A stretch of DNA of 64,000 bases from CAVPWP01 sp050789285 (GTDB taxonomy: Bacteria; Pseudomonadota; Alphaproteobacteria; Rhodobacterales; Rhodobacteraceae), in assembly GCF_050789285.1 (NCBI RefSeq), contig NZ_JBOUVX010000001.1, positions 1,116,001 through 1,180,000 of the forward strand, given 5' to 3'. This document shows, one piece after another, positions 41,775-49,916 of the stretch. Numbering within the stretch: the first letter of the stretch is position 1; each line of letters starts with the position of its first letter. The notes below the pieces were generated by a model. The model was not told the origin of the DNA, ran no database searches, and saw only the letters and a program-made list of their open reading frames with translations. A program made the translations under genes and the position numbers.

Positions 41775-43163
41775 ATGACCGAGATCAGGCTTTGGAACAC
41801 CCGGACCCGGGCAAAGGACCCGCTCGAGCCCACGGTCATCCCCGGGCGCGTGTCGATCTATGTCTGCGGCCCCACGGTCTATGACCGGGCGCATCTGGGC
41901 AACGCCCGTCCGTCGGTGGTCTTCGACGTGCTGAACCGGCTTCTGCGCCACACCTATGGTGACGCGAACGTGACCTATGTGCGCAACATTACCGATGTCG
42001 AGGACAAGATCATCGACCGCGCCGCCGAACGCGGCATCGGCATCGACGAGCTGACCGCGACGACCGAGGCCTGGTATCATCAGGACATGGCCGCGCTTGG
42101 CGTTCTGCCGCCGGATGTCGAGCCGCATGCCACCGCCTTCATCCCGCAGATGATCGCGATGATCGAAACCCTTGTCGCGCAGGGCCATGCCTACGCGGCC
42201 GAGGGGCATGTGCTTTTCGCGGTGGGCAGCTATGCCGACTACGGCGCGCTGTCGGGCCGCTCGGTCGAGGACATGATCGCCGGCGCCCGGGTCGAGGTCG
42301 CGCCCTACAAGCGCGATCCGATGGACTTCGTGCTGTGGAAGCCTTCGGCCCCCGACCAGCCCGGCTGGGACAGCCCCTGGGGCCGCGGCCGCCCGGGCTG
42401 GCACATCGAATGCTCGGCCATGAGCCACGCGATCCTGGGCGACAGCTTCGATATCCACGGCGGCGGGATCGACCTTCAGTTCCCCCACCACGAGAACGAG
42501 ATCGCCCAGTCGAAATGCGCCCACCCCGAAGGCGCCTTCGCCCGCATCTGGATGCACAACGAGATGCTTCAGGTCGAGGGCAAGAAGATGTCGAAGTCGC
42601 TGGGCAACTTCTTCACGGTGCGCGACCTGCTTGACCGGGGCGTCCCGGGCGAGGTGATCCGCTTCGTGTTCCTGTCGACGCATTATCGCAAGCCGATGGA
42701 CTGGACGGAGAAGAAGAGGGGCGAGGCCGAAAAGCGCCTGACGGCGTGGTTTCGCAAGACGGATGGGGTCGAGGCAGCGAAGGTCGTGCCCGCTCGCGTT
42801 CTCGCGGCGCTCGCGGACGATCTGAACACACACCTTGCTCTGACCGAGATGAACTCGCTTTCGGCGCCTTACCTGAAGGCGGCTATGCGGCTGATCGGGC
42901 TGCCCGATGCCGAGGAAGTGGACTGGTTTCGATACGTTGAAAGCGGCGGCTTGGCGGTTGGCGTCAATTCGGAAGCGGCAACTAAGATCGACGAATTGCT
43001 CGCCCGCCGTAGCGAAGCCAAGAACAACCGTAACTTCGCCGAGGCTGACCGGATACGCGACGCGCTCTCGGAAGCTGGCGTCGTCATCAAGGATGTTCCT
43101 GGAGGATCAGTCTGGGAGTTTGGGATGTCAGTCGATCTGAACAAACTGGAAGCCCTGAAATGA
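41775..43163 (+). CDS. cysS: Cysteinyl-tRNA synthetase
   Basis: A 462-residue CysRS. The zinc-binding CGPTVYDRAHLGNARP (HIGH-type) region, GIDLQFPHHENEIAQS and KKMSKSLGN loop are intact. It charges tRNA-Cys. From about base 42730 to the stop (last 145 codons) codon use shifts: many GCT, CTT, GTT, GAA and GGA codons and lower GC than the first two thirds and than cimA. The C-terminal helical domain may thus have been exchanged by recombination. The stop overlaps the cimA start (ATGA). Confidence 0.95.
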   Translation: MTEIRLWNTRTRAKDPLEPTVIPGRVSIYVCGPTVYDRAHLGNARPSVVFDVLNRLLRHTYGDANVTYVRNITDVEDKIIDRAAERGIGIDELTATTEAWYHQDMAALGVLPPDVEPHATAFIPQMIAMIETLVAQGHAYAAEGHVLFAVGSYADYGALSGRSVEDMIAGARVEVAPYKRDPMDFVLWKPSAPDQPGWDSPWGRGRPGWHIECSAMSHAILGDSFDIHGGGIDLQFPHHENEIAQSKCAHPEGAFARIWMHNEMLQVEGKKMSKSLGNFFTVRDLLDRGVPGEVIRFVFLSTHYRKPMDWTEKKRGEAEKRLTAWFRKTDGVEAAKVVPARVLAALADDLNTHLALTEMNSLSAPYLKAAMRLIGLPDAEEVDWFRYVESGGLAVGVNSEAATKIDELLARRSEAKNNRNFAEADRIRDALSEAGVVIKDVPGGSVWEFGMSVDLNKLEALK

Positions 43164-44782
43164 CCCGCGCGCGCCTCTATCTTTACGACACCACGCTGCG
43201 CGACGGGCAGCAGACGCAGGGCGTACAGTTCTCGACGCCGGAAAAGCAGGCCATCGCGCAGGCGCTCGACCGGCTGGGGGTCGATTACATCGAAGGCGGC
43301 TGGCCGGGAGCGAACCCCACCGACAACGACTTCTTCGCCGACGCCCCGAAGACCCGCGCCACCTTCACCGCCTTCGGCATGACCAAGCGTGCGGGCCGGT
43401 CGGCCGACAACGACGACGTGCTGGCCGCCGTCCTGAACGCCGCCACCCCGGCGGTCTGCCTGGTCGGCAAGACCCACGACTTCCACGTCGAGACGGCGCT
43501 TGGCATCACGCTTGAGGAAAACCTCGACAACATCGCCCGCAGCATCGAGCATTGCGTGAAGTTGGAGCGCGAAGCCATTTTCGACGCTGAACATTTCTTC
43601 GATGGCTACAAGGCCAACCCGGACTATGCCATCGCCTGTGCGACCGCCGCCTACGCGGCCGGCGCCCGCTGGGTGGTGCTGTGCGACACCAACGGCGGCA
43701 CGCTGCCCGCGGACGTGGGCGCGATCACCCGGGCGGTGATCGACGCGGGCATCCCGGGCGACCGCGTCGGCATTCACACCCATGACGATACCGGCAACGC
43801 CGTCGCGGCCTCGCTGGCCGCCATCGACGCCGGCGCGCGGCAGGTGCAGGGCACGCTGAACGGCCTGGGCGAGCGCTGCGGGAACGCCAACCTGACCACG
43901 CTGATCCCGACGCTTCTGCTGAAGGAACCCTATGCAAGCCGTTACGAGACAGGGATAAATCCCGAGGCGCTGCAGGGACTGACGCGCACCTCGCGGATGC
44001 TTGACGACATCCTGAACCGTGTGCCGCTGCGCAGCGCGCCCTATGTCGGCGCCTCGGCCTTTGCGCACAAGGCCGGGCTGCACGCCAGCGCGATCCTGAA
44101 GGACCCCGCAACCTACGAACACATCGACCCCGCCGCCGTGGGCAACGCCCGCATCGTGCCGATGTCGAACCAGGCCGGACAGTCGAACCTGATCCGCCGC
44201 ATGTCCGAGATGGGGATCGCGGTGGAAAAGGGCGATCCGGCGCTGGCCCGCATCCTTGACATCGTCAAGGCGCGCGAGGCCGAGGGCTATTCCTACGACA
44301 CCGCGCAGGCCTCGTTCGAGTTGCTGGCGCGGCAGGAGCTTGGCGCCCTGCCGAACTACTTCGACGTGCGCCGCTACCGCGTCACCGTGGAACGCCAGCG
44401 CGACGACAAGGGGCGTCGGCTGACGCTGTCCGAGGCGGTCGTCGTCGTCGACATCGGCGGCGAGCGGAAGTTGTCGGTCAGCGAAAGCCATGACGAGGAA
44501 GGCTCGGACCGCGGCCCCGTGAACGCCCTGTCGAAGGCCTTGGCCAAGGACCTTGGACCCTATCAGTCGATCATCGACGACCTGCATCTGGTCGACTTCA
44601 AGGTGCGCATCACCCAGGGCGGCACCGAGGCCGTGACCCGCGTCATCATCGACAGCGAGGATTCGGCCGGCCGGCGCTGGTCGACAGTGGGCGTGTCGCC
44701 CAATATCGTCGACGCTTCGTTCGAGGCGCTTCTCGACGCCATCGTCTGGAAGCTTGTCCGCGACGGCGCCGTCGCGGCATGA
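43160..44782 (+). CDS. cimA: (R)-citramalate synthase-type enzyme
   Basis: A 540-residue member of the isopropylmalate/citramalate synthase family. DTTLRDGQQTQGVQFS opens the TIM barrel; HTHDDTGNAVAASLAAIDAGA and QGTLNGLGERCGNANL are further catalytic segments, and the C-terminal LeuA-type regulatory domain begins near 400. Length and N-terminus match CimA, which joins pyruvate and acetyl-CoA for isoleucine synthesis; CimA and LeuA cannot be told apart with full certainty by eye. It overlaps cysS and the following gene by four bases each. Confidence 0.88.
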   Translation: MTRARLYLYDTTLRDGQQTQGVQFSTPEKQAIAQALDRLGVDYIEGGWPGANPTDNDFFADAPKTRATFTAFGMTKRAGRSADNDDVLAAVLNAATPAVCLVGKTHDFHVETALGITLEENLDNIARSIEHCVKLEREAIFDAEHFFDGYKANPDYAIACATAAYAAGARWVVLCDTNGGTLPADVGAITRAVIDAGIPGDRVGIHTHDDTGNAVAASLAAIDAGARQVQGTLNGLGERCGNANLTTLIPTLLLKEPYASRYETGINPEALQGLTRTSRMLDDILNRVPLRSAPYVGASAFAHKAGLHASAILKDPATYEHIDPAAVGNARIVPMSNQAGQSNLIRRMSEMGIAVEKGDPALARILDIVKAREAEGYSYDTAQASFELLARQELGALPNYFDVRRYRVTVERQRDDKGRRLTLSEAVVVVDIGGERKLSVSESHDEEGSDRGPVNALSKALAKDLGPYQSIIDDLHLVDFKVRITQGGTEAVTRVIIDSEDSAGRRWSTVGVSPNIVDASFEALLDAIVWKLVRDGAVAA

Positions 44783-45534
44783 GCCTGGACGCCTGCGCCG
44801 ATCTCGTCCAGCGCGGCGACCCCGACCGTTTCGCCACCGTTCTGGCCGCGCCCGTCGGCCTGCGCGCGCGGCTGCTGCCGCTTTACGCCTTCAACGTCGA
44901 GGTGACGCGCGCGCCCTGGGTCACCGCCGAGGCGCCCATCGCCGAGATGCGCCTGCAATGGTGGCGCGACGCGCTGGAAGAAGTCGCCCAAGGCCGCCCG
45001 GTCCGCCGGCACGAGGTGACGACGCCGCTGGCCGGGGTGATCGACGCCGAGGCGGCGCGGACGCTGGACCGGCTGGTGGCCGCGCGCCGCTGGGACATCT
45101 ACCGCGACCCGTTCGAGGACGCGGCGCATTTCGCCGAATATATCGACGCCACCGCCGCTGGCCTGATGTGGACGGCCGCGCGCCTGCTGGGCGCGGGCGA
45201 CGAGGCCGCGGTGCGGGATCTGGGCTGGGCGCAGGGCCTGGCCGCCTTCCTGCGCGCTATCCCCGAGCTTGAATCGCGCGGTCGCCGCCCGCTGGTCGAT
45301 GGCCGGCCCGAGGCCGTGGCCGCGCTTGCCGCCGAGGGTCTGCGGCGCTTGCGGGCAGGGGTGGCCGGGGGGGCGCGGGGGCCCGCGACCTGGCCGGCGT
45401 GGGAGGCCGCCGCCGTCCTTGCACTTGCCGCGCGCGACCCGGGGCGCGTGGCCGAAGGCGCCCTTGGCGTCAGCGAGCTGCGCCGCCGCGCGCTGCGGTT
45501 GCGGGCCGCGCTGACCGGGCGCGTGGCGGCCTAG
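44779..45534 (+). CDS. Squalene/phytoene synthase-fold protein, NDUFAF6-like
   Basis: A 251-residue all-helical protein. LLPLYAFNVEVTRAP, MRLQWWRDALEEV and IYRDPFEDAAHFAEYIDATAAGLMW follow the squalene/phytoene synthase fold, but the first Asp-rich prenyl-diphosphate motif is missing. That matches the NDUFAF6 branch linked to respiratory complex I assembly rather than carotenoid enzymes. No carotenoid genes lie nearby. It overlaps cimA by four bases, and its TAG shares a CTAG with the stop codon of the converging MFS gene. Confidence 0.8.
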   Translation: MSLDACADLVQRGDPDRFATVLAAPVGLRARLLPLYAFNVEVTRAPWVTAEAPIAEMRLQWWRDALEEVAQGRPVRRHEVTTPLAGVIDAEAARTLDRLVAARRWDIYRDPFEDAAHFAEYIDATAAGLMWTAARLLGAGDEAAVRDLGWAQGLAAFLRAIPELESRGRRPLVDGRPEAVAALAAEGLRRLRAGVAGGARGPATWPAWEAAAVLALAARDPGRVAEGALGVSELRRRALRLRAALTGRVAA

Positions 45535-46781
45535 CGACGGGCCGGGTCGCGGCGCTGCATCACCAGCCAGATCAGCGCGCCGCCGGCCAGGGCCAGGAAC
45601 GGCGCCATCGCCATGTTCACCGCGCTCCAGCCGTCGGCGGAATTCCCGCCGGTGCAGTTCATCAGCCCGCCCGAGGCCAGCGACGCGACCGCGACGCCGC
45701 CGAAGACGATGGCGTCGTTCATGCCCTGCACGCGGCCGCGTTCCTGCGGGGCGTGCGACCGCGCCAGCATGGTCGTGGCCCCGATGAAGCCGAAGTTCCA
45801 GCCGATCCCGAGCAGGACAAGGGCGCCGAAGAAGTTCGCAAGCTCGACGCCGTTCAGCGCCACGCCGCCAGCGGCGGCCAGGATCACGAGGCCCGCCGCC
45901 ACGATCCTTTCGGCCCCGAAGCGGGCGATCAGGTGGCCGGTGAAGAACGAAGGCGCGAACATCGCCAGCACATGCGCCGACACGATGTCGGACGCATTGC
46001 CGGTGGTGAAGCCGCAGCCCACCACCGCAAGCGGCGTCGAGGTCATCACCAGGTTCATCAGCGCGTACGAGACCATGCCGCAGATCACCGCGACCGCGAT
46101 GACGGGATCCTTCAGAAGCTCTGTCTTGGTGCGTCCGCGCGGGTCGGCGGCGGTGGGTTTCGGCGGCTTCGGGATGTCGAGCAGGAAGAACAGCCCCATC
46201 CCGACGACGTTGATCGCCATGGCCGTCAGATAGGTGCCAAGGAACGGCACGACATGGGCGTCGACCGTGACCTTCACAAGCTGCGGTCCGATCAGCGCCG
46301 ACAGAAGGCCGCCGGCCATGACATAGGAAATCGCCTTGGGCTTGAAGGCGTCCGTCGCAGTATCGGTCGCGGCGAAGCGATAGAAGCCCTGCGCGCTCAT
46401 GTAGATGCCGGTCAGGTAGCTGCCCGCCAGAAGCAGGGCGAAGCTGCCCTGCCAGAGCCCGAAGGCCGCGATCGCCGATCCGACCAGCCCGCCGACCGAC
46501 CCCAGCACGAACCCCGCGCGGCGGCCGTGGCGCTGCATCAGCCCCGACAGCCAGGGCGCCGTCGTCATCGACCCCACCACGATCAGCGAGATCGGGAGCG
46601 TGGCAAGGCAGGGATTGGGCGCAAGCTGCTGTCCGGCAAGCCCGCCGATCACGAAGATCATCGTGATCTGGCTGCCCAGGATCGCCTGCGCGGCGACCAG
46701 CACCGCCACGTTGCGCCAGGCGCGGCGGTCGCCTGTGCGGGGCGTCTCGGTCGGGCAGGCGGGTGATGTCGGGTCGTTCAT
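45531..46781 (-). CDS. MFS transporter
   Basis: A 416-residue major facilitator with 12 predicted membrane segments. A segment after TM2 reads SGLMQRHGRRAGFVLG, the usual loop 2-3 signature (G-R-GRR). The N-terminal 25 residues are polar. The substrate cannot be inferred. I chose ATG 46781, giving MNDPTSPACP; the frame stays open for a long way upstream, but that part overlaps cobK. Its stop is nested with that of the opposite gene in CTAG. Confidence 0.85.
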   Translation of the reverse strand: MNDPTSPACPTETPRTGDRRAWRNVAVLVAAQAILGSQITMIFVIGGLAGQQLAPNPCLATLPISLIVVGSMTTAPWLSGLMQRHGRRAGFVLGSVGGLVGSAIAAFGLWQGSFALLLAGSYLTGIYMSAQGFYRFAATDTATDAFKPKAISYVMAGGLLSALIGPQLVKVTVDAHVVPFLGTYLTAMAINVVGMGLFFLLDIPKPPKPTAADPRGRTKTELLKDPVIAVAVICGMVSYALMNLVMTSTPLAVVGCGFTTGNASDIVSAHVLAMFAPSFFTGHLIARFGAERIVAAGLVILAAAGGVALNGVELANFFGALVLLGIGWNFGFIGATTMLARSHAPQERGRVQGMNDAIVFGGVAVASLASGGLMNCTGGNSADGWSAVNMAMAPFLALAGGALIWLVMQRRDPARR

Positions 46782-46914
46782 GCCGTCAGGTAGACGCCCT
46801 TGCGCGGCAGGGGCAAGCACGAACCCATCCCTGCGACACCGGTGTCGCGCGGGCATTCGCAGCGCGTCCCTTGCGGCCGCCCGCGGACGCGCTATTTCTT
46901 TGCATGCCACCGTA

Positions 46915-46924
46915 TTCAATTGAA
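46915..46924. promoter_or_regulatory. Palindrome TTCAATTGAA between MFS and cobK
   Basis: A perfect 10-base palindrome in the 189-bp divergent gap. Arms CCGTA and TACGG lie just outside but off-centre. A weak promoter (TTGCGG 46871, TATTTC 46893, spacer 16) precedes it on the plus strand. It could be an operator for cobK. Confidence 0.3.
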
Positions 46925-46970
46925 CGAAGTACGGGCAACGGGAGGGACGGGTGTCGCCGGTCGAACGTCG

Positions 46971-47705
46971 ATGAGGCTTCTTCTTCTCGCCGGAACCTGG
47001 GAGGCGCGGCAGGTCGCCGCTGCGCTGACGCGCGAGTCGCGCGTGTTGGCCATCGCCTCGCTCGCCCGGGCCGAGCGTCGGCCCGAACCCTTCGGCATTC
47101 CCACCCGGATCGGCGGGTTCGGCGGCGACGCGGGCTTCGTCGACTGGCTTGGGCGTGAAGGCATCGACGCGATCATCGACGCCACCCATCCCTTCGCCGC
47201 GCGCATCAGCCACCGCACCGCGCGCATCGCCGCCGAACGCGGAGTGGACTACATCCAGTTCCTGCGCCCCGCCTGGCTGCCCGAGCCGGGCGACGACTGG
47301 ACCTTCCTCAACACCGAGGCCGACGCCCCGCGCCACATCCCGGCCGGCGCGCGGGTCTTTCTGGCCACGGGGCGGCGATCGCTTCACGCCTTCGGGGCGC
47401 TGCGCGAGGCGACGCTTTTCTGCCGGCGCACGGACGGGGCGCGCGATCCGTTTCCCTTCGGCAACGGCATCTTCGTCTACGGCCGACCGCCGTTCTCGAT
47501 CGACCACGAGATAACCACCTTCGGCCGACTTGCCATCGACTGGCTGGTCACCCGCAACTCGGGCGGCACGGCCAGCCGCGCCAAGCTGGAAGCGGCGCGC
47601 GAACTTGGGGTAAAGGTGGCGATGATCCGGCGGCCGCCACAACCGCCCGGGCCGAAGGTGGAAACCGTGGCGGAGGCGATGGCATGGGTGCGCAGACGGA
47701 TCTGA
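46971..47705 (+). CDS. cobK: Precorrin-6A reductase CobK
   Basis: A 244-residue CobK/CbiJ-family enzyme. The N-terminal LLLLAGTWEARQVAA nucleotide loop, DATHPFAARISHRTA and the late TRNSGG motif are diagnostic. It reduces precorrin-6A to precorrin-6B with NADPH in corrin synthesis. No other cobalamin synthesis gene is in the window, so it is an orphan here. The ATG at 46971 gives the family N-terminus MRLLLLAG; the ribosome site is weak, and GGGAGGG is 22 bases upstream. It overlaps the next gene by 22 bases. Confidence 0.9.
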   Translation: MRLLLLAGTWEARQVAAALTRESRVLAIASLARAERRPEPFGIPTRIGGFGGDAGFVDWLGREGIDAIIDATHPFAARISHRTARIAAERGVDYIQFLRPAWLPEPGDDWTFLNTEADAPRHIPAGARVFLATGRRSLHAFGALREATLFCRRTDGARDPFPFGNGIFVYGRPPFSIDHEITTFGRLAIDWLVTRNSGGTASRAKLEAARELGVKVAMIRRPPQPPGPKVETVAEAMAWVRRRI

Positions 47706-48334
47706 GGGTCGGGCGCGTGATCCACAGCCCCGACTGCCTGGCCGAAGGGGCGCGCCATCTGGCGCGGGTCGAGCCGCGCTTCGGCCACGCGATCTCGGCC
47801 ACGGGTCCCCTGCCGCTGCGCCTGCGCGCGGACGGGTACGAGGCGCTTCTTGACGCCATCGTCAGCCAGCAGGTCTCGGTCGCGGCGGCGGACGCGATTT
47901 GGGGCCGGCTCGATGCGGCGGGCCTTACCGCGCCGGGCGCGGTCCTTGCCGCCGACGACGAGGCGCTGCGCGCCTGTGGCCTGTCGCGGCAGAAGGCGCG
48001 CTATGCCCGCGCGCTGGCCGGGGCGGCGATCGACTATGCCGCGCTGCGCCGCCAGCCCACGGACGAGGTGATCGCGACCCTGATCGCCGTGCCGGGGATC
48101 GGGCGCTGGACGGCCGAGATCTATGCCATGTTCTCGCTCGGTCGGGCGGATGTCTTTGCGCCGGGCGATCTGGCGCTTCAGGAATCGGCGCGGCTGCTCT
48201 TCGCGCTTGATGCCCGCCCGCGCGAGGCCGTGCTGCGGCAGATGGCCGAACCCTGGGCACCCTGGCGGGCGGTTGCGGCGCGCCTTCTGTGGGCCTACTA
48301 CCGGGTGGCGAAGGAACGCGAGGGGATCCGATGA
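47684..48334 (+). CDS. DNA-3-methyladenine glycosylase 2 family protein
   Basis: A 216-residue HhH-GPD glycosylase resembling the C-terminal part of AlkA. The helix-hairpin-helix reads LIAVPGIGRWTAEIYAMF, followed by the catalytic Asp region APGDLALQES. The N-terminal AlkA domain is absent, as in the shorter bacterial group. It removes alkylated bases from DNA. A GGAGG lies seven bases before the ATG, supporting the overlapping start. It overlaps the esterase gene by four bases. Confidence 0.9.
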   Translation: MGAQTDLRVGRVIHSPDCLAEGARHLARVEPRFGHAISATGPLPLRLRADGYEALLDAIVSQQVSVAAADAIWGRLDAAGLTAPGAVLAADDEALRACGLSRQKARYARALAGAAIDYAALRRQPTDEVIATLIAVPGIGRWTAEIYAMFSLGRADVFAPGDLALQESARLLFALDARPREAVLRQMAEPWAPWRAVAARLLWAYYRVAKEREGIR

Positions 48335-49002
48335 CGCGCACGCTGGCCGCCAAACGCCGTCCGCCGGCCTCGGGGACGACCCGCTCGGCGGTGATCTTCC
48401 TGCACGGCTATGGCGCGGACGGGGCCGATCTTCTGGGTCTGGCCGATCCCCTGGGCCCGCATATGCCCGACACCGCCTTTCACGCCCCCGACGCGCCCGA
48501 ACGCTGCGTGGCAAGCCCCTTCGGCTATCAGTGGTTCCCGATCCCCTGGCTTGACGGGTCGTCCGAGACCGCGGCCGAGGCATCGATGGCGACCTCGCTT
48601 GACGATCTTCGCGCCTATGTCGCCGGCGTGCTGGACAGCGAAGGACTGACCGCGGACCGGCTGATCCTGTTCGGTTTCTCGCAAGGCTCCATGATGAGCC
48701 TGCATCTTGCCCCCCGCTGGCCCGCGCCCCTTGCCGGGGTGGTGGCCTTCTCGGGCCGGCTTCTGGCGCCCGACCGGCTGACGGCCGAGACCGTCTCGCG
48801 CCCGCCGGTGCTTCTGGTGCACGGCGACGCCGACGAGGTGGTGCCCTTCGTCTCGATGGCCGAGGCGGGGCGGGCGCTGACGGCGGCGGGGTTCGAAACC
48901 TACGCCCACCGCATGTCGGGCACCGGCCACGGCATCGCGCCGGACGGGCTCAGCGTGTCGCTGCGCTTCATGCTTGACCGGCTGGCCGCACCCGCGGACT
49001 GA
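48331..49002 (+). CDS. Carboxylesterase/phospholipase-type alpha/beta hydrolase
   Basis: A 223-residue hydrolase of the YpfH/acyl-protein thioesterase group. The oxyanion segment FLHGYGADG, nucleophile Ser in FGFSQGSMMS, acid in HGDADEVVPF and His in GTGHGI are all present. No signal peptide. The ATG overlaps the glycosylase stop; a longer frame begins inside that gene. The natural ester is unknown. It ends a small operon cobK-glycosylase-esterase. Confidence 0.9.
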   Translation: MTRTLAAKRRPPASGTTRSAVIFLHGYGADGADLLGLADPLGPHMPDTAFHAPDAPERCVASPFGYQWFPIPWLDGSSETAAEASMATSLDDLRAYVAGVLDSEGLTADRLILFGFSQGSMMSLHLAPRWPAPLAGVVAFSGRLLAPDRLTAETVSRPPVLLVHGDADEVVPFVSMAEAGRALTAAGFETYAHRMSGTGHGIAPDGLSVSLRFMLDRLAAPAD

Positions 49003-49027
49003 GCGCGCCGCGCGGCCCTTTGCCCCG

Positions 49028-49045
49028 CTGTCACGCAACTGTGAC
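49028..49045 (+). promoter_or_regulatory. Pho-box-like direct repeat CTGTCAC-N4-CTGTGAC
   Basis: Two seven-base units 11 bp apart resemble the alphaproteobacterial PhoB site (CTGTCAT/C-N4-CTGTCAT/C) with one mismatch. The same bases also form GTCAC-N6-GTGAC. It is 45 bp before the -35 of the HNH gene promoter. A single site, so weak evidence. Confidence 0.3.
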
Positions 49046-49070
49046 GGACCCGCGCTACCCCTGCGACAAA

Positions 49071-49121
49071 ACCCACTAGTCTCTGGGGCTTGCCAGACGT
49101 CAACCGCCAGATATAGTGGGT
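49071..49121 (+). promoter_or_regulatory. Promoter of the HNH gene with overlapping inverted repeat
   Basis: TTGCCA (49090-49095) and TATAGT (49112-49117), 16 bases apart, each match five of six consensus bases, one of the best promoters in the window. ACCCACTA (49071-49078) and TAGTGGGT (49114-49121) are perfect complements flanking it; the right arm overlaps the -10 element. This suggests repression or looping at the promoter. Confidence 0.6.
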
Positions 49122-49178
49122 GCATCGGAGCTGGGGCAACGGCGGCCGTGGCCGCACAACACAGGGGTCCGGACGGTC

Positions 49179-49763
49179 ATGGATGGTGATTTCCGAACGA
49201 GTTTCGTGCGCGACCCGTCAAGTCTGCGGCAGCATCCGGCCCTTGTCCTGAACGCAGATTACCGCCCGCTCAGCTACTACCCGCTGTCGCTCTGGCCCTG
49301 GCAGGAGGCCGTGAAGGCGGCCTGGCTGGACCGGGTCGACATCGTGGCCGAATACGACGAGGTCGTGCGCAGCCCCTCGACCGTGATCCGAATACCGTCG
49401 GTCGTGGTGCTGAAGGACTATGTCAAACCGCAAAAGCGCGTGGCCTTCACGCGCTTCAATCTTTTTCTCAGGGACGAATTCTGCTGCCAGTACTGCGGCG
49501 CGAAGGGCGATCTGACCTTCGACCACGTCGTGCCCCGCGCACGGGGCGGCGTGACAAGCTGGGAAAACGTCGTCGCGGCCTGCGCCCGCTGCAACCTGCG
49601 CAAGGGGTCGAAAAGCCTGTCGCAGGCCGGCATGTCGCTGCGGCGCGCCCCGCGCCGTCCGGGGGCTGAAGAACTGCGCGACCGTGGCCGCAAGTTCCCG
49701 CCGAACCACCTGCACGAAACCTGGCTCGATTTCCTTTACTGGGACGCGGAACTCGAGGCCTGA
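49179..49763 (+). CDS. HNH endonuclease-domain protein
   Basis: A 194-residue protein with a conserved N-terminal half (LVLNADYRPLSYYPLSLWPW) and an HNH domain: CCQYCG, TFDHVVPRARGG, WENVVAACARCN, a two-Cys pair zinc frame with the D-H catalytic step. Such standalone HNH proteins are widespread in alphaproteobacteria without a proven substrate. The strong promoter indicates steady expression. It is not flanked by mobile elements, methylases or toxins, so a restriction role is unlikely. Confidence 0.88.
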   Translation: MDGDFRTSFVRDPSSLRQHPALVLNADYRPLSYYPLSLWPWQEAVKAAWLDRVDIVAEYDEVVRSPSTVIRIPSVVVLKDYVKPQKRVAFTRFNLFLRDEFCCQYCGAKGDLTFDHVVPRARGGVTSWENVVAACARCNLRKGSKSLSQAGMSLRRAPRRPGAEELRDRGRKFPPNHLHETWLDFLYWDAELEA

Positions 49764-49846
49764 CACCGCCGGCCGGTCGGGGCGTCGCTGCGTTGCAGAA
49801 ACGTCGCGTCGGGACAAGGCGGCTTTCTGATCGCGGCCAGCTTCGC

Positions 49847-49875
49847 TAGACTTCGCGCCGCAGCACCGCTATAGC
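49847..49875 (+). promoter_or_regulatory. zwf promoter
   Basis: TAGACT (49847-49852) and TATAGC (49870-49875) are separated by 17 bases; each matches four of six consensus bases. The expected start is near 49882, nine bases before the GTTAGCGCTAAC palindrome. Confidence 0.55.
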
Positions 49876-49890
49876 GCGGGCAAGGATGCT

Positions 49891-49902
49891 GTTAGCGCTA
49901 AC
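49891..49902. promoter_or_regulatory. LacI-type operator GTTAGCGCTAAC before zwf
   Basis: A perfect 12-base palindrome with a central GCGC, just downstream of the predicted zwf start point, a roadblock position. It differs from the AglR operator (CAAAGCGCTTTG), so a different LacI-family repressor, not in this window, probably controls zwf-pgl-pgi. Confidence 0.65.
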
Positions 49903-49916
49903 GAACCGGAGCTCCC

